The notes: generated from the letters alone by a model not told the origin. A stretch of 64,000 bases of DNA from Rheinheimera sp. (GCF_030824435.1 NZ_JAVBXS010000088.1:19501-83500), one strand, 5' to 3'. Positions 36,080 to 44,900 are shown, counted from the first letter of the stretch. Numbers and translations are program-made.

Positions 36080-36696
36080 TGCGTAGCACCTGTGCTGAGC
36101 TGAATGTCACTGCGGTTGCCTGATATTTCCAGCAAGGTGATTTGTTGCAGTTTGTCAGCACCACAAAGCGTGATATGGCGGTAAAAATCTGTCAGAGGTT
36201 TTTTCAGCGGTTGTAGTTGTACACAATGTTCTGGCATTTGTTGCAACACAAAATGCTGTTGTAAAAAAGTAATGTCCTGTTGCATTACCGCCAGCATCAG
36301 GCTGCCAATCAGCTCTGTGCCAGGTTGCAGTTTTAATGCACCATCAAGCTGTTGCTGCACACCACTGTTATCCAGCACTATCTGTTGTTGCACCGGTTTT
36401 TCGGTGATCCACAGCAGACGTTTTGTCTCAAGCTGCAAATATCCGCTGCTTTGCAGGGGCTTTTTTAAACCGCGGATCCATTTTTGCTGCTGAAAATAAA
36501 ACCGGCCTTGTAGCATCTGCCACTTTGCCAACTGCGCTGGTGCAGAAACGGCAGGTGCTGTTAGTGCTGCTGTGCTGGTTTTAGCTGTGCTGGCATTAGC
36601 GGTGTTGGTTTTTATAACTTTGTCACTGGCAGTGGCCGCCACTGGCCATAACAATATCAGCAGCGCAGCTGCAACAACCTGGTGCCACAACCTCAT
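36076..36696 (-). CDS. apeL: LolA-like periplasmic lipid carrier
   Basis: 206 residues with a signal peptide (ends near 'A-A-T-A-S-D') and a LolA/LolB-like half-barrel: 'F-Y-F-Q-Q-Q-K-W-I-R-G-L-K-K-P-L-Q-S-S-G' and 'L-L-W-I-T-E-K-P' match the conserved strand pairs of LolA-type chaperones. It probably ferries the APE lipid from the MMPL pump to the outer membrane. It overlaps apeK and apeM by 4 bases each. Confidence 0.84.
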   Translation of the reverse strand: MRLWHQVVAAALLILLWPVAATASDKVIKTNTANASTAKTSTAALTAPAVSAPAQLAKWQMLQGRFYFQQQKWIRGLKKPLQSSGYLQLETKRLLWITEKPVQQQIVLDNSGVQQQLDGALKLQPGTELIGSLMLAVMQQDITFLQQHFVLQQMPEHCVQLQPLKKPLTDFYRHITLCGADKLQQITLLEISGNRSDIQLSTGATQ

Positions 36697-37103
36697 GGCT
36701 GTAAGCCTAATTTTTGCAGCAAAATCAGTGGTGATTCATAACACATTTGCTGGTTTTGCATATCAACAGCCACCTGAATACTGCTGGCTTTGGTCAGGGT
36801 CTGGCCGGATTCAAGATCAATAATACGGTAGTTAATTTTCAATCTGTGTTCCCATTCCACTAAGGTGGCGGTCACTTCAATTTGTTTACCAAAACGGGCT
36901 GAACCGCGGTATTTCAGGTTTAAATCGACAATAGGCCACAAATAACCCGACTGCTGCATTTGTGGATAGTCGTAATCAAAAGTACGCAACAAAGCACAAC
37001 GGGCAATTTCCAGATATTTGACATAATGGCCGTGCCAGACAATCTGCATCGCATCCACATCAAAAAACGGCACTTCAATCACAACACTGGCCTTTTTCAT
37101 CAT
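36693..37103 (-). CDS. apeK: APE acyl-ACP/CoA thioesterase (hotdog)
   Basis: 136 residues with the 4-hydroxybenzoyl-CoA thioesterase pattern 'V-P-F-F-D-V-D-A-M-Q-I-V-W-H-G-H-Y', in which the Asp is catalytic, and 'Y-L-E-I-A-R'. Its role could be release or proofreading of the polyene chain. It sits directly after the ammonia-lyase with AGGAG overlapping that gene's last codons. Confidence 0.87.
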   Translation of the reverse strand: MMKKASVVIEVPFFDVDAMQIVWHGHYVKYLEIARCALLRTFDYDYPQMQQSGYLWPIVDLNLKYRGSARFGKQIEVTATLVEWEHRLKINYRIIDLESGQTLTKASSIQVAVDMQNQQMCYESPLILLQKLGLQP

Positions 37104-38708
37104 TTACTCCTGATACAAAGGCCATTGCTGGTGTTGAATAGCATCCACCAGCGACCTTAAATTGCTTTCCAGCGGCCTGTCTTCTGTCACCAGTCCATGT
37201 TCCTGCTGTAATTGCGCCAGCATTTGTTGCAGCTCAGGGATTAAACTCTGTGGTGATAATTCCTGCTGACTAATACGCAGTTGCACCCCTTGTTGCACGG
37301 CCAATAAAGACGCAGCCATCACTTGTTCTGTCAGCTGCAACACCCGCAAACAGTCACGGGCGGCAATAGTACCCATGCTGACTTTGTCCTGGTTATGGCA
37401 TTCGGTTGAACGGGAAAACACACTGGCCGGCATCGTCAGTTTTAACGCTTCCGCTGTCCAGGCGGAGCAGCCAATCTGCACCGCTTTAAAACCATGATTA
37501 ATAAAACGGCGCTCCGGCGCAGCGCCACTCAGATTGGCAGGTAAGCCATTGTTATATTTAGTGTCCATCAGCAAAGCCATTTGCCGGTCGTGCAAATCTG
37601 CCAGGTTGGCCACAGCGGTTTTCATGCTGTCCATCACCATGGCAATGTGGCCACCATAAAAATGGCCCCCATGCAGCACATGTTCACCTATACCATCCAC
37701 TATTGGGTTGTCGTTGGCGCTGTTTAATTCGTTTTCAATAGTGTGGCGAAACCAGGGTAAAGCGTCGCGTAACACGCCAATAATATGCGGTGCACAACGA
37801 ATGGAATACCTGTCCTGCAAACGGTCGGCATTACGCGGATGTTCATAATGATTGAGATCGTGCCGGATCCAGCCCGCCACCTGATTCTGGCCCTGATGCG
37901 GTTTAACACTAAACAGAATTTCATCAAAATGATGGCTGTTGCCTTTCAGTGCCAGGCTCATCAGCGCGGTAATGCGGCTGGATAAGCGTGTCAGATATTC
38001 GGCTCTTTCATAAGCCAGACAAGCCAAAGCTGTCATGACTGCAGTGCCGTTCATGATGGCCAGCCCTTCTTTGGGCCTTAAAGTTAACGGAGTGAGACCA
38101 AGTTCCGCCATCACGTCCAAAGAGCGACGACGTTCACCACGAAACATCACATCCCGTTCACCTATCATGGCGCCCGCCACATAAGAAAGTGGTGTTAAAT
38201 CACCACTGGCACCCACACTGCCTTCTTCCGGAATACAAGGCACTATGTCGTGGTTTAAAAAATCCTGCAGCAGAGTTAACAAATCACGGCTGACACCGGA
38301 ATAACCCTGACTCAAAGAACATAAACGGGTAGCAAGCACAGCGCGGCTTTGGGTTTTATTGAGTTCAGCGCCTAAACCACAACCATGAAAACGGGTTAAA
38401 TGCATTGGTAATTCATACACTTGCGACAGCGGCACTTTCACAGTAACACTGTCGCCATACCCTGTAGTCACGCCATAAATCACACCATCTTCCTGCAGCA
38501 GTTTGTCCAGAAAAGCCACGCCGGCATCAATACGCTGCCAGAAGCTGTGGTCGCTGGTGAGAGTTGCGCTGCATTCAGCACGGGCAAGCGAAGTGATGTC
38601 GTACAAGGATAAACGGCCCTGACCAAAACTCACGGTAGCTTGTGGCTGGCGCTTGGGTCCAGCCATGGTGGTGGAAAATTCAGCCGGAGTAAAAACTGCA
38701 GAAGTCAC
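37104..38708 (-). CDS. Aromatic amino-acid ammonia-lyase (HAL/PAL/TAL family)
   Basis: 534 residues. It generates the MIO electrophile from A167-S168-G169 in 'G-S-V-G-A-S-G-D-L-T-P-L'. The catalytic Tyr is in 'V-I-Y-G-V-T-T-G-Y-G', and 'N-S-A-N-D-N-P-I' and 'F-H-G-G-H-F-Y'-type regions are conserved. In a polyene cluster the expected product is 4-coumarate (or cinnamate) as starter. The substrate-selectivity pair is F107-H108 ('T-R-F-H-G-C-G-L-G'), which is neither the His-Leu of the classical tyrosine enzyme nor the Ser-His usual in histidine ammonia-lyase. The start is GTG, overlapping the acyltransferase stop (TAGTG). No other hut genes are near, so histidine breakdown is unlikely. Confidence 0.88.
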   Translation of the reverse strand: MTSAVFTPAEFSTTMAGPKRQPQATVSFGQGRLSLYDITSLARAECSATLTSDHSFWQRIDAGVAFLDKLLQEDGVIYGVTTGYGDSVTVKVPLSQVYELPMHLTRFHGCGLGAELNKTQSRAVLATRLCSLSQGYSGVSRDLLTLLQDFLNHDIVPCIPEEGSVGASGDLTPLSYVAGAMIGERDVMFRGERRRSLDVMAELGLTPLTLRPKEGLAIMNGTAVMTALACLAYERAEYLTRLSSRITALMSLALKGNSHHFDEILFSVKPHQGQNQVAGWIRHDLNHYEHPRNADRLQDRYSIRCAPHIIGVLRDALPWFRHTIENELNSANDNPIVDGIGEHVLHGGHFYGGHIAMVMDSMKTAVANLADLHDRQMALLMDTKYNNGLPANLSGAAPERRFINHGFKAVQIGCSAWTAEALKLTMPASVFSRSTECHNQDKVSMGTIAARDCLRVLQLTEQVMAASLLAVQQGVQLRISQQELSPQSLIPELQQMLAQLQQEHGLVTEDRPLESNLRSLVDAIQHQQWPLYQE

Positions 38709-39667
38709 TATTGGGCATCCTTGTTGTTGGCAGCGCCTGGCTGCTGCCAGAAGTCGTAAAAATTAAACCATTGCAGCGGGTAACGCAGCGCATATTGCTC
38801 CAGCACGCTGGCGTAATGGCGGATATAAGCTTCCAGTGCCTGTTGCCGGCTTTTGCGGGGTAACAGCACCTGCTCAGTCACAGGTTCCAGCGTCAGCTGG
38901 TAAACGTCACCCTGACGCATACAAAACAATAAATGCACCGGACATTCCAGCACACTGGCCAGCACCCATGGTCCTATGGCAAAAGGCGCAGGCGTGCCAA
39001 GAAAAGGCATATACACAGCACGTTCCGGTGCTGTCACCGAAATGCGATCACCCACTATCACAATAAATTCGTTTTGTTCGACCCACTCTTTTAACTGCAT
39101 CACCAGCACAGGGTTAATGCTGTCGACCTGAATTAAGTTAATTTCCACCTGCGGGTTGGTCTGGCGCAACGCTTTGTTAAAAGCGGCGGCATGGCGGGTA
39201 AACACCAGCACATGAATACGGCTATTGTATTTACCGGCCGACATAGCACGGCATAATTCCAGGTTGCCCAAATGGCTGCCAATCAACACGCCACCTTTGC
39301 CGGCGGCCACTAAATCAGCAAACTGCACCTGGCCTTGTTGCTGAATGTTGTCAGCAGGAATGCGCCCAAGCCAGCCATCAATTTTGGCCAGTGCTTCCAG
39401 CGCAAAACTATAAAAATGCTGATAAGCCTGGCGGTAACCCGGCGTCTTCTGAAAAGGACTTTGTGGCCCAAGTTGCTGATGCACTTTGGTTAAAAACTGC
39501 AAAGACGCATCACGGCCACGGCGATTGGTGCAAACGAAATACCAAAGCACAGGCACAAGAGTAAGTAAAATCAGAAACTTACCGCCAAGACGATAACAAA
39601 ACAGCAAAAACCTGATGCCGCTGTAACTGCCACTTTCCTGCTGTGTTGCCCAGTGTTGCTGTTGCAT
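38708..39667 (-). CDS. LpxL-like lipid acyltransferase of the APE cluster
   Basis: 319 residues of the bacterial lipid A acyltransferase family. An N-terminal hydrophobic helix ('F-L-I-L-L-T-L-V-P-V-L-W-Y-F-V') precedes 'G-G-V-L-I-G-S-H-L-G-N-L-E', the HxxxxE-type catalytic site, and 'I-V-I-V-G-D-R-I-S-V'. ATG 39667 overlaps the glycosyltransferase stop (TAATG) behind AGGAAA and is preferred to the frame start at 39694. It probably acylates the glycosylated or glycerol-linked polyene to make the membrane lipid. Confidence 0.85.
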   Translation of the reverse strand: MQQQHWATQQESGSYSGIRFLLFCYRLGGKFLILLTLVPVLWYFVCTNRRGRDASLQFLTKVHQQLGPQSPFQKTPGYRQAYQHFYSFALEALAKIDGWLGRIPADNIQQQGQVQFADLVAAGKGGVLIGSHLGNLELCRAMSAGKYNSRIHVLVFTRHAAAFNKALRQTNPQVEINLIQVDSINPVLVMQLKEWVEQNEFIVIVGDRISVTAPERAVYMPFLGTPAPFAIGPWVLASVLECPVHLLFCMRQGDVYQLTLEPVTEQVLLPRKSRQQALEAYIRHYASVLEQYALRYPLQWFNFYDFWQQPGAANNKDAQ

Positions 39668-40422
39668 TAGCTGGTTTTCCTGCATTTGCGCCATAACAAC
39701 CAGGGCAAACGTTTTAACATGCCAAAAAACAATCTGCTGTGCATTTTGCTGATCAACCAGTTATCCCGCAGCACCCTAAAATGTGAACGGCCCCCTTCAG
39801 GGTAAATCACTTTGGTGGGCACAAACACCACCGGCACTTGTTGCCAATACAAACGCACCATCACTTCAATATCAAAATCCATACGAAGGCCCGGTTTTTT
39901 GCTGGCAAATAACTGCATACAAGAGGCCAGCGGATAGACCCGAAAGCCACACATAGTGTCTTTGACACTAAAACTTAAAGTTTCAACCCAAACCCAGAAG
40001 TGCGTGATGTAACGGCCAATTTTACGGCCTGTAGGAATGGAGTCGTCATAAACCGGCGCGCCGCTGACCAGCGCCAGCGGCTGCTCTAAGGCTTTTTGCC
40101 ACAACAGTGGAATGTCGGCCAGGTTATGTTGACCATCTGCGTCCACCTGCAGTGCATGGCTAAAACCGCGCTCAAAGGCCCGGTTTAAACCGGCCATCAC
40201 AGCGCCGCCTTTGCCAAGATTCTGCGGTAAAGTCAAAAGCTCCATAGCCGGCACTTGGGTGGCAAGCGCTGCCAGCTGTGCTTTGGTGGGTGCGTCGGAG
40301 CCATCATCCACCACAATAATGGGCAACTCAAACTGCAACAAAGACCTGACAGTAGCGGCAATAGTGTCGGGGTGGTTATACACCGGAATGACAAAACAGC
40401 GTTTCAAACCACCTGCTCCCAT
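39667..40422 (-). CDS. apeJ: Family-2 glycosyltransferase of the APE cluster
   Basis: 251 residues with a GT-A fold: 'F-V-I-P-V-Y-N-H-P-D-T-I', 'I-I-V-V-D-D-G-S-D', the metal-binding 'Q-V-D-A-D-G-Q-H' and 'M-C-G-F-R-V-Y-P'. It probably transfers a sugar to the polyene lipid or its carrier. It overlaps apeI by 19 bases and is coupled to the acyltransferase. A TTG at 40407 behind AGGTGG is an alternative start. Confidence 0.85.
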   Translation of the reverse strand: MGAGGLKRCFVIPVYNHPDTIAATVRSLLQFELPIIVVDDGSDAPTKAQLAALATQVPAMELLTLPQNLGKGGAVMAGLNRAFERGFSHALQVDADGQHNLADIPLLWQKALEQPLALVSGAPVYDDSIPTGRKIGRYITHFWVWVETLSFSVKDTMCGFRVYPLASCMQLFASKKPGLRMDFDIEVMVRLYWQQVPVVFVPTKVIYPEGGRSHFRVLRDNWLISKMHSRLFFGMLKRLPWLLWRKCRKTS

Positions 40423-40754
40423 TTTAACCGGCCCGACGCTACTTTATTGCCGTCAAGCCAATAACAAAAAGTGCTGGTGTCGGCTTTTTGTTGTTGTAAT
40501 TCAAGGCTGATTTGACAACCAGGCTGCACCATATGCTGAAACTTCAACACTTCAACCGCCAGCACGGCACGCTGCCCCATCAGCAACTGCTGACTAAATT
40601 GCACTGCCCAGTCCAGCTGCGCCACACCAGCCAATACCGGCGCGCCGGGAAAATGGCCCTGGAAATAATGCAAATCAGCATTGATGTCCAGCAGCAAGGT
40701 AACACCTTGCCCTGTCTGTTGTTGCTGCAAAATGGTTGGAAACAGTTTATTCAT
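40404..40754 (-). CDS. apeI: APE dehydratase subunit (FabZ-like hotdog)
   Basis: 116 residues. 'H-Y-F-Q-G-H-F-P-G-A-P-V-L-A-G-V' carries the FabZ-type catalytic His34. The partner acid helix reads 'A-Q-L-D-W' where FabZ has a Glu, a conservative change. It works with ApeP in the known APE systems. It overlaps apeH by 4 bases. Confidence 0.87.
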   Translation of the reverse strand: MNKLFPTILQQQQTGQGVTLLLDINADLHYFQGHFPGAPVLAGVAQLDWAVQFSQQLLMGQRAVLAVEVLKFQHMVQPGCQISLELQQQKADTSTFCYWLDGNKVASGRLKWEQVV

Positions 40755-42181
40755 GCTAAAAACAATAACTCCAGCGCCTGACGTGGCAATTTGCCCTGGG
40801 CGTTAAAAGGTAACTGCGTTGGATAACAAAAACGTCTTGGTAATAACACGGTATCAAAACGTAACGCCAATTTCTGTCGTATCTGCTGATTCAGCTGAAA
40901 TTTGCCAAGCTGCTCCAGCAAATCACGGCCTTGTGTATTTAACAATACCACCAGCGTCAGTTGTGGCCTTGAAGCCGCGCTACGCCCCGGCAATACCAGT
41001 GCTACCGCTTTTTCCACATAAGGCAATTCGGTACAACAAAGCTCAACTTCACCCAGCGCCAGCCGTTTTTCCGCCAGTTTGACAATACGGTCGGCCCGGC
41101 CTTGCAGGCTAAACTGCGAAGGCGAAATAAAACTCACCAGATCGGCAGTGGCAAACCAGTTTTCATCCGGCAAATAAGGCGATTTTAACCACAAACAACC
41201 TTGTTCATCCTGACGCAGTTGCAGGCCGGTAAATGCCTGCCAGGCCGGGTTTGGTGTATCTTGCTGGTACTGACGCCAGCCAATACCACCGGTTTCGGTG
41301 CTGCCATAAATTTCCAGCGGCGCCAGGCCAGTCTGCTGATAAAACTTTGCCGCGTCTGCGCTGGCCAAAGGCCCGCCAGAGCTAAAAACACCAATAAACT
41401 GCTGCTTGTGCTCCGGATACTGCGGCAATAACTCAACAACATCATCATAACGGCATAAATGCGCCGGACTGCTGATAAGCAACACCGGCATCTGATAACG
41501 GCTCAGCGCCAGCCATTGCCCGGCAAAATGCACAGTGTCACGCGCCAAAGTCCAGCCAGAGCTCAGTGGCCATAACAGCCGGAATAACAAACCATAAATA
41601 TGCTGCGGCGGCACTGTGGCAGCCACCAGCAGATGAGTGTTGCTGTTTTCGGATTGAGTGCTGTCGGATGGACGGCCTAGCTCAGCAAAAGTGGCCGATA
41701 ACACCGCTATTTCACGTTGCAATTGCCATAACTTTTTATAAACCAGCTTAGGTTCACCACTGGAGCCTGAGGTAAAAAACACCAGCTCTGCCAAAAGCGG
41801 CAACTGACATGCAGCTGTGCCTGGCTGCTGATTTCCGATACTGCAGGTAACAGGCGCAGGCAGATCGGCACAAAGCTTATCGTCACAGAGCTGAATATCG
41901 GCAGATAAACCGGCTTGGGCCAGGGTATCGGGTAATCCGTTTGGCGCCAGTATCACGGTTTTACCTGCTTGCAGCAGCGCAAATAACCACAAGGTAAAAC
42001 AATAACTGTCTGACTGATACAACAACACCCTCTGCCCTTGCAGCTGCTCTGCCTGTTGTTTACAGGCCGCCAGTTGCGTCAGAAATTCAACCACTGTCAC
42101 AGCAGCTGTGTTGTTGTTTTTGTCAGATAAAAACAGCGGTTGTTGTAAAGAAGGCCAGCTAAAGTGCCAGAATTCAGCCAT
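40751..42181 (-). CDS. apeH: AMP-binding acyl-ACP ligase loading the aryl starter
   Basis: 476 residues of the ANL superfamily. The ATP/P-loop is 'F-F-T-S-G-S-S-G-E-P-K-L', with 'E-I-Y-G-S-T-E-T-G-G' (A5) and 'G-R-A-D-R-I-V-K-L-A-E-K-R' (A8), and 'P-F-N-A-Q-G-K-L-P-R' holds the A10 lysine. Studied ApeH enzymes load an aryl acid on the cluster's ACP. Here the acid is probably made by the neighbouring ammonia-lyase. Confidence 0.88.
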   Translation of the reverse strand: MAEFWHFSWPSLQQPLFLSDKNNNTAAVTVVEFLTQLAACKQQAEQLQGQRVLLYQSDSYCFTLWLFALLQAGKTVILAPNGLPDTLAQAGLSADIQLCDDKLCADLPAPVTCSIGNQQPGTAACQLPLLAELVFFTSGSSGEPKLVYKKLWQLQREIAVLSATFAELGRPSDSTQSENSNTHLLVAATVPPQHIYGLLFRLLWPLSSGWTLARDTVHFAGQWLALSRYQMPVLLISSPAHLCRYDDVVELLPQYPEHKQQFIGVFSSGGPLASADAAKFYQQTGLAPLEIYGSTETGGIGWRQYQQDTPNPAWQAFTGLQLRQDEQGCLWLKSPYLPDENWFATADLVSFISPSQFSLQGRADRIVKLAEKRLALGEVELCCTELPYVEKAVALVLPGRSAASRPQLTLVVLLNTQGRDLLEQLGKFQLNQQIRQKLALRFDTVLLPRRFCYPTQLPFNAQGKLPRQALELLFLA

Positions 42182-42713
42182 GTTTTTTCACCTGTTGGCG
42201 CACCAGCCACTCCAGGCCCATTAACAGGCCCATCAGGGCGTATGAAATGGCGCCGTTGTACCACAGCCACCACTGCCAGTTGCCATACCAGGCTAAGCCT
42301 GCTGCCACAGTGCCGTTGAACAAAAAAAACAGGCACCAGACCTGGGTGACTTTACGGGTATAACGCACACCGGATTCCGGCAAATCCCCTTCCATCAGCC
42401 TGGCAACACGTTCAATCACTGTGGGCGGGAAATACAAGGACCAGCCAAATAACAACAACAAACCAGCGTTGATCCAAACCGGGTAATACAACAACGCCAG
42501 TTCAGTTTGTCCGGCCAGCAAGGCCAGTGTCAGCAGCAGCAAAGTCAGGGCAGCAAAACCACGTTGGCTCTGCTGTTCTTTGTTGTTAAATATCCGCAAC
42601 ACTAACAACAGCACAAGCGGCACAGGCGCCAGCCAGAGCCAGTGGTAACTGACCATCACAAAAACCCACAGCGGATATAACAGCGTGGCCAACACCAACA
42701 AAAATTTTTTCAC
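42174..42713 (-). CDS. apeG: APE-associated multi-pass membrane protein (COG4648 type)
   Basis: 179 residues with about five transmembrane helices. The conserved hydrophilic loop is 'S-L-Y-F-P-P-T-V-I-E-R-V-A-R', followed by 'D-L-P-E-S-G-V-R-Y-T-R-K-V-T-Q-V-W', typical of this APE-linked family. It has no enzymatic motif. It may organise the synthase at the inner membrane or flip a precursor (inference). It overlaps apeH by 8 bases. Confidence 0.82.
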   Translation of the reverse strand: MKKFLLVLATLLYPLWVFVMVSYHWLWLAPVPLVLLLVLRIFNNKEQQSQRGFAALTLLLLTLALLAGQTELALLYYPVWINAGLLLLFGWSLYFPPTVIERVARLMEGDLPESGVRYTRKVTQVWCLFFLFNGTVAAGLAWYGNWQWWLWYNGAISYALMGLLMGLEWLVRQQVKKHG

Positions 42714-42724
42714 TGCGGCTAAAA

Positions 42725-42973
42725 TCAGGCTTGTGACAAGGCAAACACTTCGTCAACCACATGGCCAACAGTGCGTACTTGTTTAAAAGCTTCAGGTTCT
42801 ATTTTGCGGCCTGTCAGTTCACGTAGTTTCACCACCAGATCCACAGCATCAATGCTGTCTAAATCCAGATCCTGATACAAATGGGCATCCGGGTGAATTT
42901 GCGCTGCATCCAGTTCAAACTCGTCCACCAGAATTCTGGTTAACAGGCTCAGTACTTCTTCTTTAGTTTTCAT
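42725..42973 (-). CDS. apeF: Acyl carrier protein 2 of the APE cluster
   Basis: 82 residues from the ATG at 42973, one base after the apeE stop (TGACATG). The longer frame to 43033 lies inside apeE. The phosphopantetheine serine is S40 in 'D-L-D-S-I-D-A-V-D-L'. It carries either the aryl starter or the growing chain. Confidence 0.9.
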   Translation of the reverse strand: MKTKEEVLSLLTRILVDEFELDAAQIHPDAHLYQDLDLDSIDAVDLVVKLRELTGRKIEPEAFKQVRTVGHVVDEVFALSQA

Positions 42974-42974
42974 G

Positions 42975-43241
42975 TCAGTTCTCCACCACTGCTTGCTGCA
43001 TGATATAAGCCGCCAGATTGTTAATACTGGCAAAATGCTGTTGGGTTTGTTTTTCGTTGGCGTCTATTTTGATGTTGTAACGTTTTTTAATCGCCAACCC
43101 CAGTTCCAGCGCATCAATTGAATCCAGCCCAAGGCCTTCAACAAAAAGCGGGGCGCCATCCTCTATATCATCAGCACTGATATCTTCTAATTCGAGGCTG
43201 CTAATAATCAGTTGTTTAAGTTCTGCTTTCAGTTGTTCCAT
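42975..43241 (-). CDS. apeE: Acyl carrier protein 1 of the APE cluster
   Basis: 88 residues with the attachment serine S41 in 'G-L-D-S-I-D-A-L-E-L'. It is strongly acidic, as expected of type II ACPs. It overlaps the apeD end by 26 bases. The division of labour between the two ACPs cannot be read from sequence. Confidence 0.9.
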   Translation of the reverse strand: MEQLKAELKQLIISSLELEDISADDIEDGAPLFVEGLGLDSIDALELGLAIKKRYNIKIDANEKQTQQHFASINNLAAYIMQQAVVEN

Positions 43242-44007
43242 GAGTTGTCATTACCTGATGATAAAAAGTTTCTAATTCCCGACTGAGTTGCCGCGCTGCC
43301 AAAGACGCCGATTCTTGCTGCAAAAATGGCTGAATATCAATTTCCTTCAGCACCTGAATACTTAAGGTTGGCCTTTGTGCCGGCACCTGATACCAGGCTT
43401 CCTGTTTGGTTAAGGTAGTGGGTTTGCATTGAATAAAACAAGCGAAAAAATTACAACCAGTACGCAACGCAATATTGGCGGCACCACGCTGAAAATGTAG
43501 TGCCACACCTGGTGTGGTGCGGGTTCCTTCCGGAAAAATAATTAAGGTATTGCCACTTTTTAACGAAGCGGCACAGTCCTGCAACAATAAATCCGGATCA
43601 GCATTGGTTAAATAACCAGTGGACTGAATAACCCCCCGCATAAATGGGTTGCGAAACAGCTGCGCTTTCACCACACAGTCGGCATGGGGCAACATCGAAA
43701 TCAGCGCCACCACATCAATCAGACTGGGGTGATTGGCTATCAGAATTTTGCCGCGGCTGGCGGCCAGCTGTTTTTTGTCCGGGAAATTAAAATGAAAAAC
43801 CCCCACCAGGCGCATCAGACTAATAAAAAATTTAAAACTGCGGTGCACTGTATAACGGGCAACAATACGGCGCTTAGTGGCATTTTGAATAAACAACCGT
43901 TGCACCGGAAATAACAACAACGACAACACCAGGCCACCTATCCCAAAAACACTAAAACAAAAGCCGGTGGCCAGCACCCGGTAACCGTGATTAAGCTGTT
44001 GCCACAT
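43216..44007 (-). CDS. apeD: PlsC-like acyltransferase of the APE cluster
   Basis: 263 residues. It shows the lysophospholipid-acyltransferase blocks 'N-H-P-S-L-I-D' (HX4D catalytic) and 'I-I-F-P-E-G-T-R-T-T-P-G', after an N-terminal membrane helix. ATG 44007 follows a perfect GGAGG and overlaps the apeC end by 17 bases; the frame start at 44037 is less likely. It probably transfers the polyene acyl chain from ACP to a glycerol- or sugar-based acceptor. Confidence 0.87.
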   Translation of the reverse strand: MWQQLNHGYRVLATGFCFSVFGIGGLVLSLLLFPVQRLFIQNATKRRIVARYTVHRSFKFFISLMRLVGVFHFNFPDKKQLAASRGKILIANHPSLIDVVALISMLPHADCVVKAQLFRNPFMRGVIQSTGYLTNADPDLLLQDCAASLKSGNTLIIFPEGTRTTPGVALHFQRGAANIALRTGCNFFACFIQCKPTTLTKQEAWYQVPAQRPTLSIQVLKEIDIQPFLQQESASLAARQLSRELETFYHQVMTTHGTTESRT

Positions 44008-44758
44008 AAGGCCTCCGTTGCCATTGCCAGCTGGCACTTTGGGTCCGGATCACAGAGCCTGACTGCTCAGAATACAAAAAGCTTTTTAGTGCCTGCACTT
44101 CATCCTGATGCTGTTGCAAGGGGTTAGGGTAAACGGCAGCAGCCTGAGCGCCATATTGTTGCCCGCAAGCATGTGGCGCCCCGCCCTGATACTGCAGCCG
44201 CACCGCCAGACCTTCGTGTTTTGATAATAACAAAGCCGCGGCCTGCGCCTGTGCCGGCTGTTGTTCAAAACATTGATACAACTCAGGCACCGGCTGGTCA
44301 GCATACACCACCAACACTTCATCAACTTCAGGGTCCAGCATTAAGCCAACAGCTTCCAGCAGCGCATAATGCAAACTGCTGTCGCCACCGGCAACGGACG
44401 AATGGGCCGCCTGATGCTGCTGAAAAATACTGTATTGGCCCACAATGGCATTGTGCACTGATAAGGCAAACTGAGTGGGTGACAAAGCTTGTTGTTGCAC
44501 TACGTCGGTTAACAGTTCAAGCGTTTTATGTAAATCGCCATGACGGGAAGCAAAAACCAGCGGAGTACCGGCTTGGATAGGTTGGCTAAACGCAACCTCA
44601 AAGGCAATTTTGGTGAGTGGACTTAACCGGCGCCTTTGCATGGCGGGAACCTGAGGCAAAGCCGGCCATAGTTGCTCAGCAGATGTCTGGTCGGCAGTAG
44701 TGGCATCCGCGCCGGCTTCAGCTGGCCAGAATTGCCAGCCTTTGATAAAAAAATCCAT
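43991..44758 (-). CDS. apeC: Chain-length factor: half ketosynthase lacking the active Cys
   Basis: 255 residues matching only the N-terminal part of a ketosynthase (Ketoacyl-synt_2 type): 'P-L-V-F-A-S-R-H-G-D-L-H-K-T-L-E-L-L', 'S-V-H-N-A-I-V-G-Q-Y' and 'A-V-G-L-M-L-D'. It has no Cys-His-His triad. In APE systems ApeC pairs with ApeO and helps set chain length. It is first gene of the 17-kb operon, 84 bases from a sigma-70-like promoter. Confidence 0.86.
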   Translation of the reverse strand: MDFFIKGWQFWPAEAGADATTADQTSAEQLWPALPQVPAMQRRRLSPLTKIAFEVAFSQPIQAGTPLVFASRHGDLHKTLELLTDVVQQQALSPTQFALSVHNAIVGQYSIFQQHQAAHSSVAGGDSSLHYALLEAVGLMLDPEVDEVLVVYADQPVPELYQCFEQQPAQAQAAALLLSKHEGLAVRLQYQGGAPHACGQQYGAQAAAVYPNPLQQHQDEVQALKSFLYSEQSGSVIRTQSASWQWQRRPYVATA

Positions 44759-44841
44759 AAAAACGACTCAACCAAAACATGTTCATGAAGCTCTTCTAAA
44801 AAGATGCGGCTTCGCCGACAATAGCTGCATGCAATCGGAAC

Positions 44842-44871
44842 ATCATACCTAAATCGCAGCAAATTTGTAAA
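44842..44871 (-). promoter_or_regulatory. Sigma-70-like promoter of the APE operon
   Basis: On the minus strand TTTACA (44866-44871), an 18-base spacer and TATGAT (44842-44847) lie 84 bases upstream of the apeC ATG. This leaves a leader of about 75 bases containing a small CGGC/GCCG hairpin. The 142-bp gap also feeds the divergent phosphopantetheinyl transferase gene. Confidence 0.6.
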
Positions 44872-44900
44872 CATGAGAATACAGCTCTGAGCGCCCCGTT

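Noticed and set aside
37104..38708. Histidine utilisation (hutH) assignment
   Set aside because: No other hut genes are present, the enzyme is inside the APE operon with overlapping neighbours, and the selectivity pair is not Ser-His.
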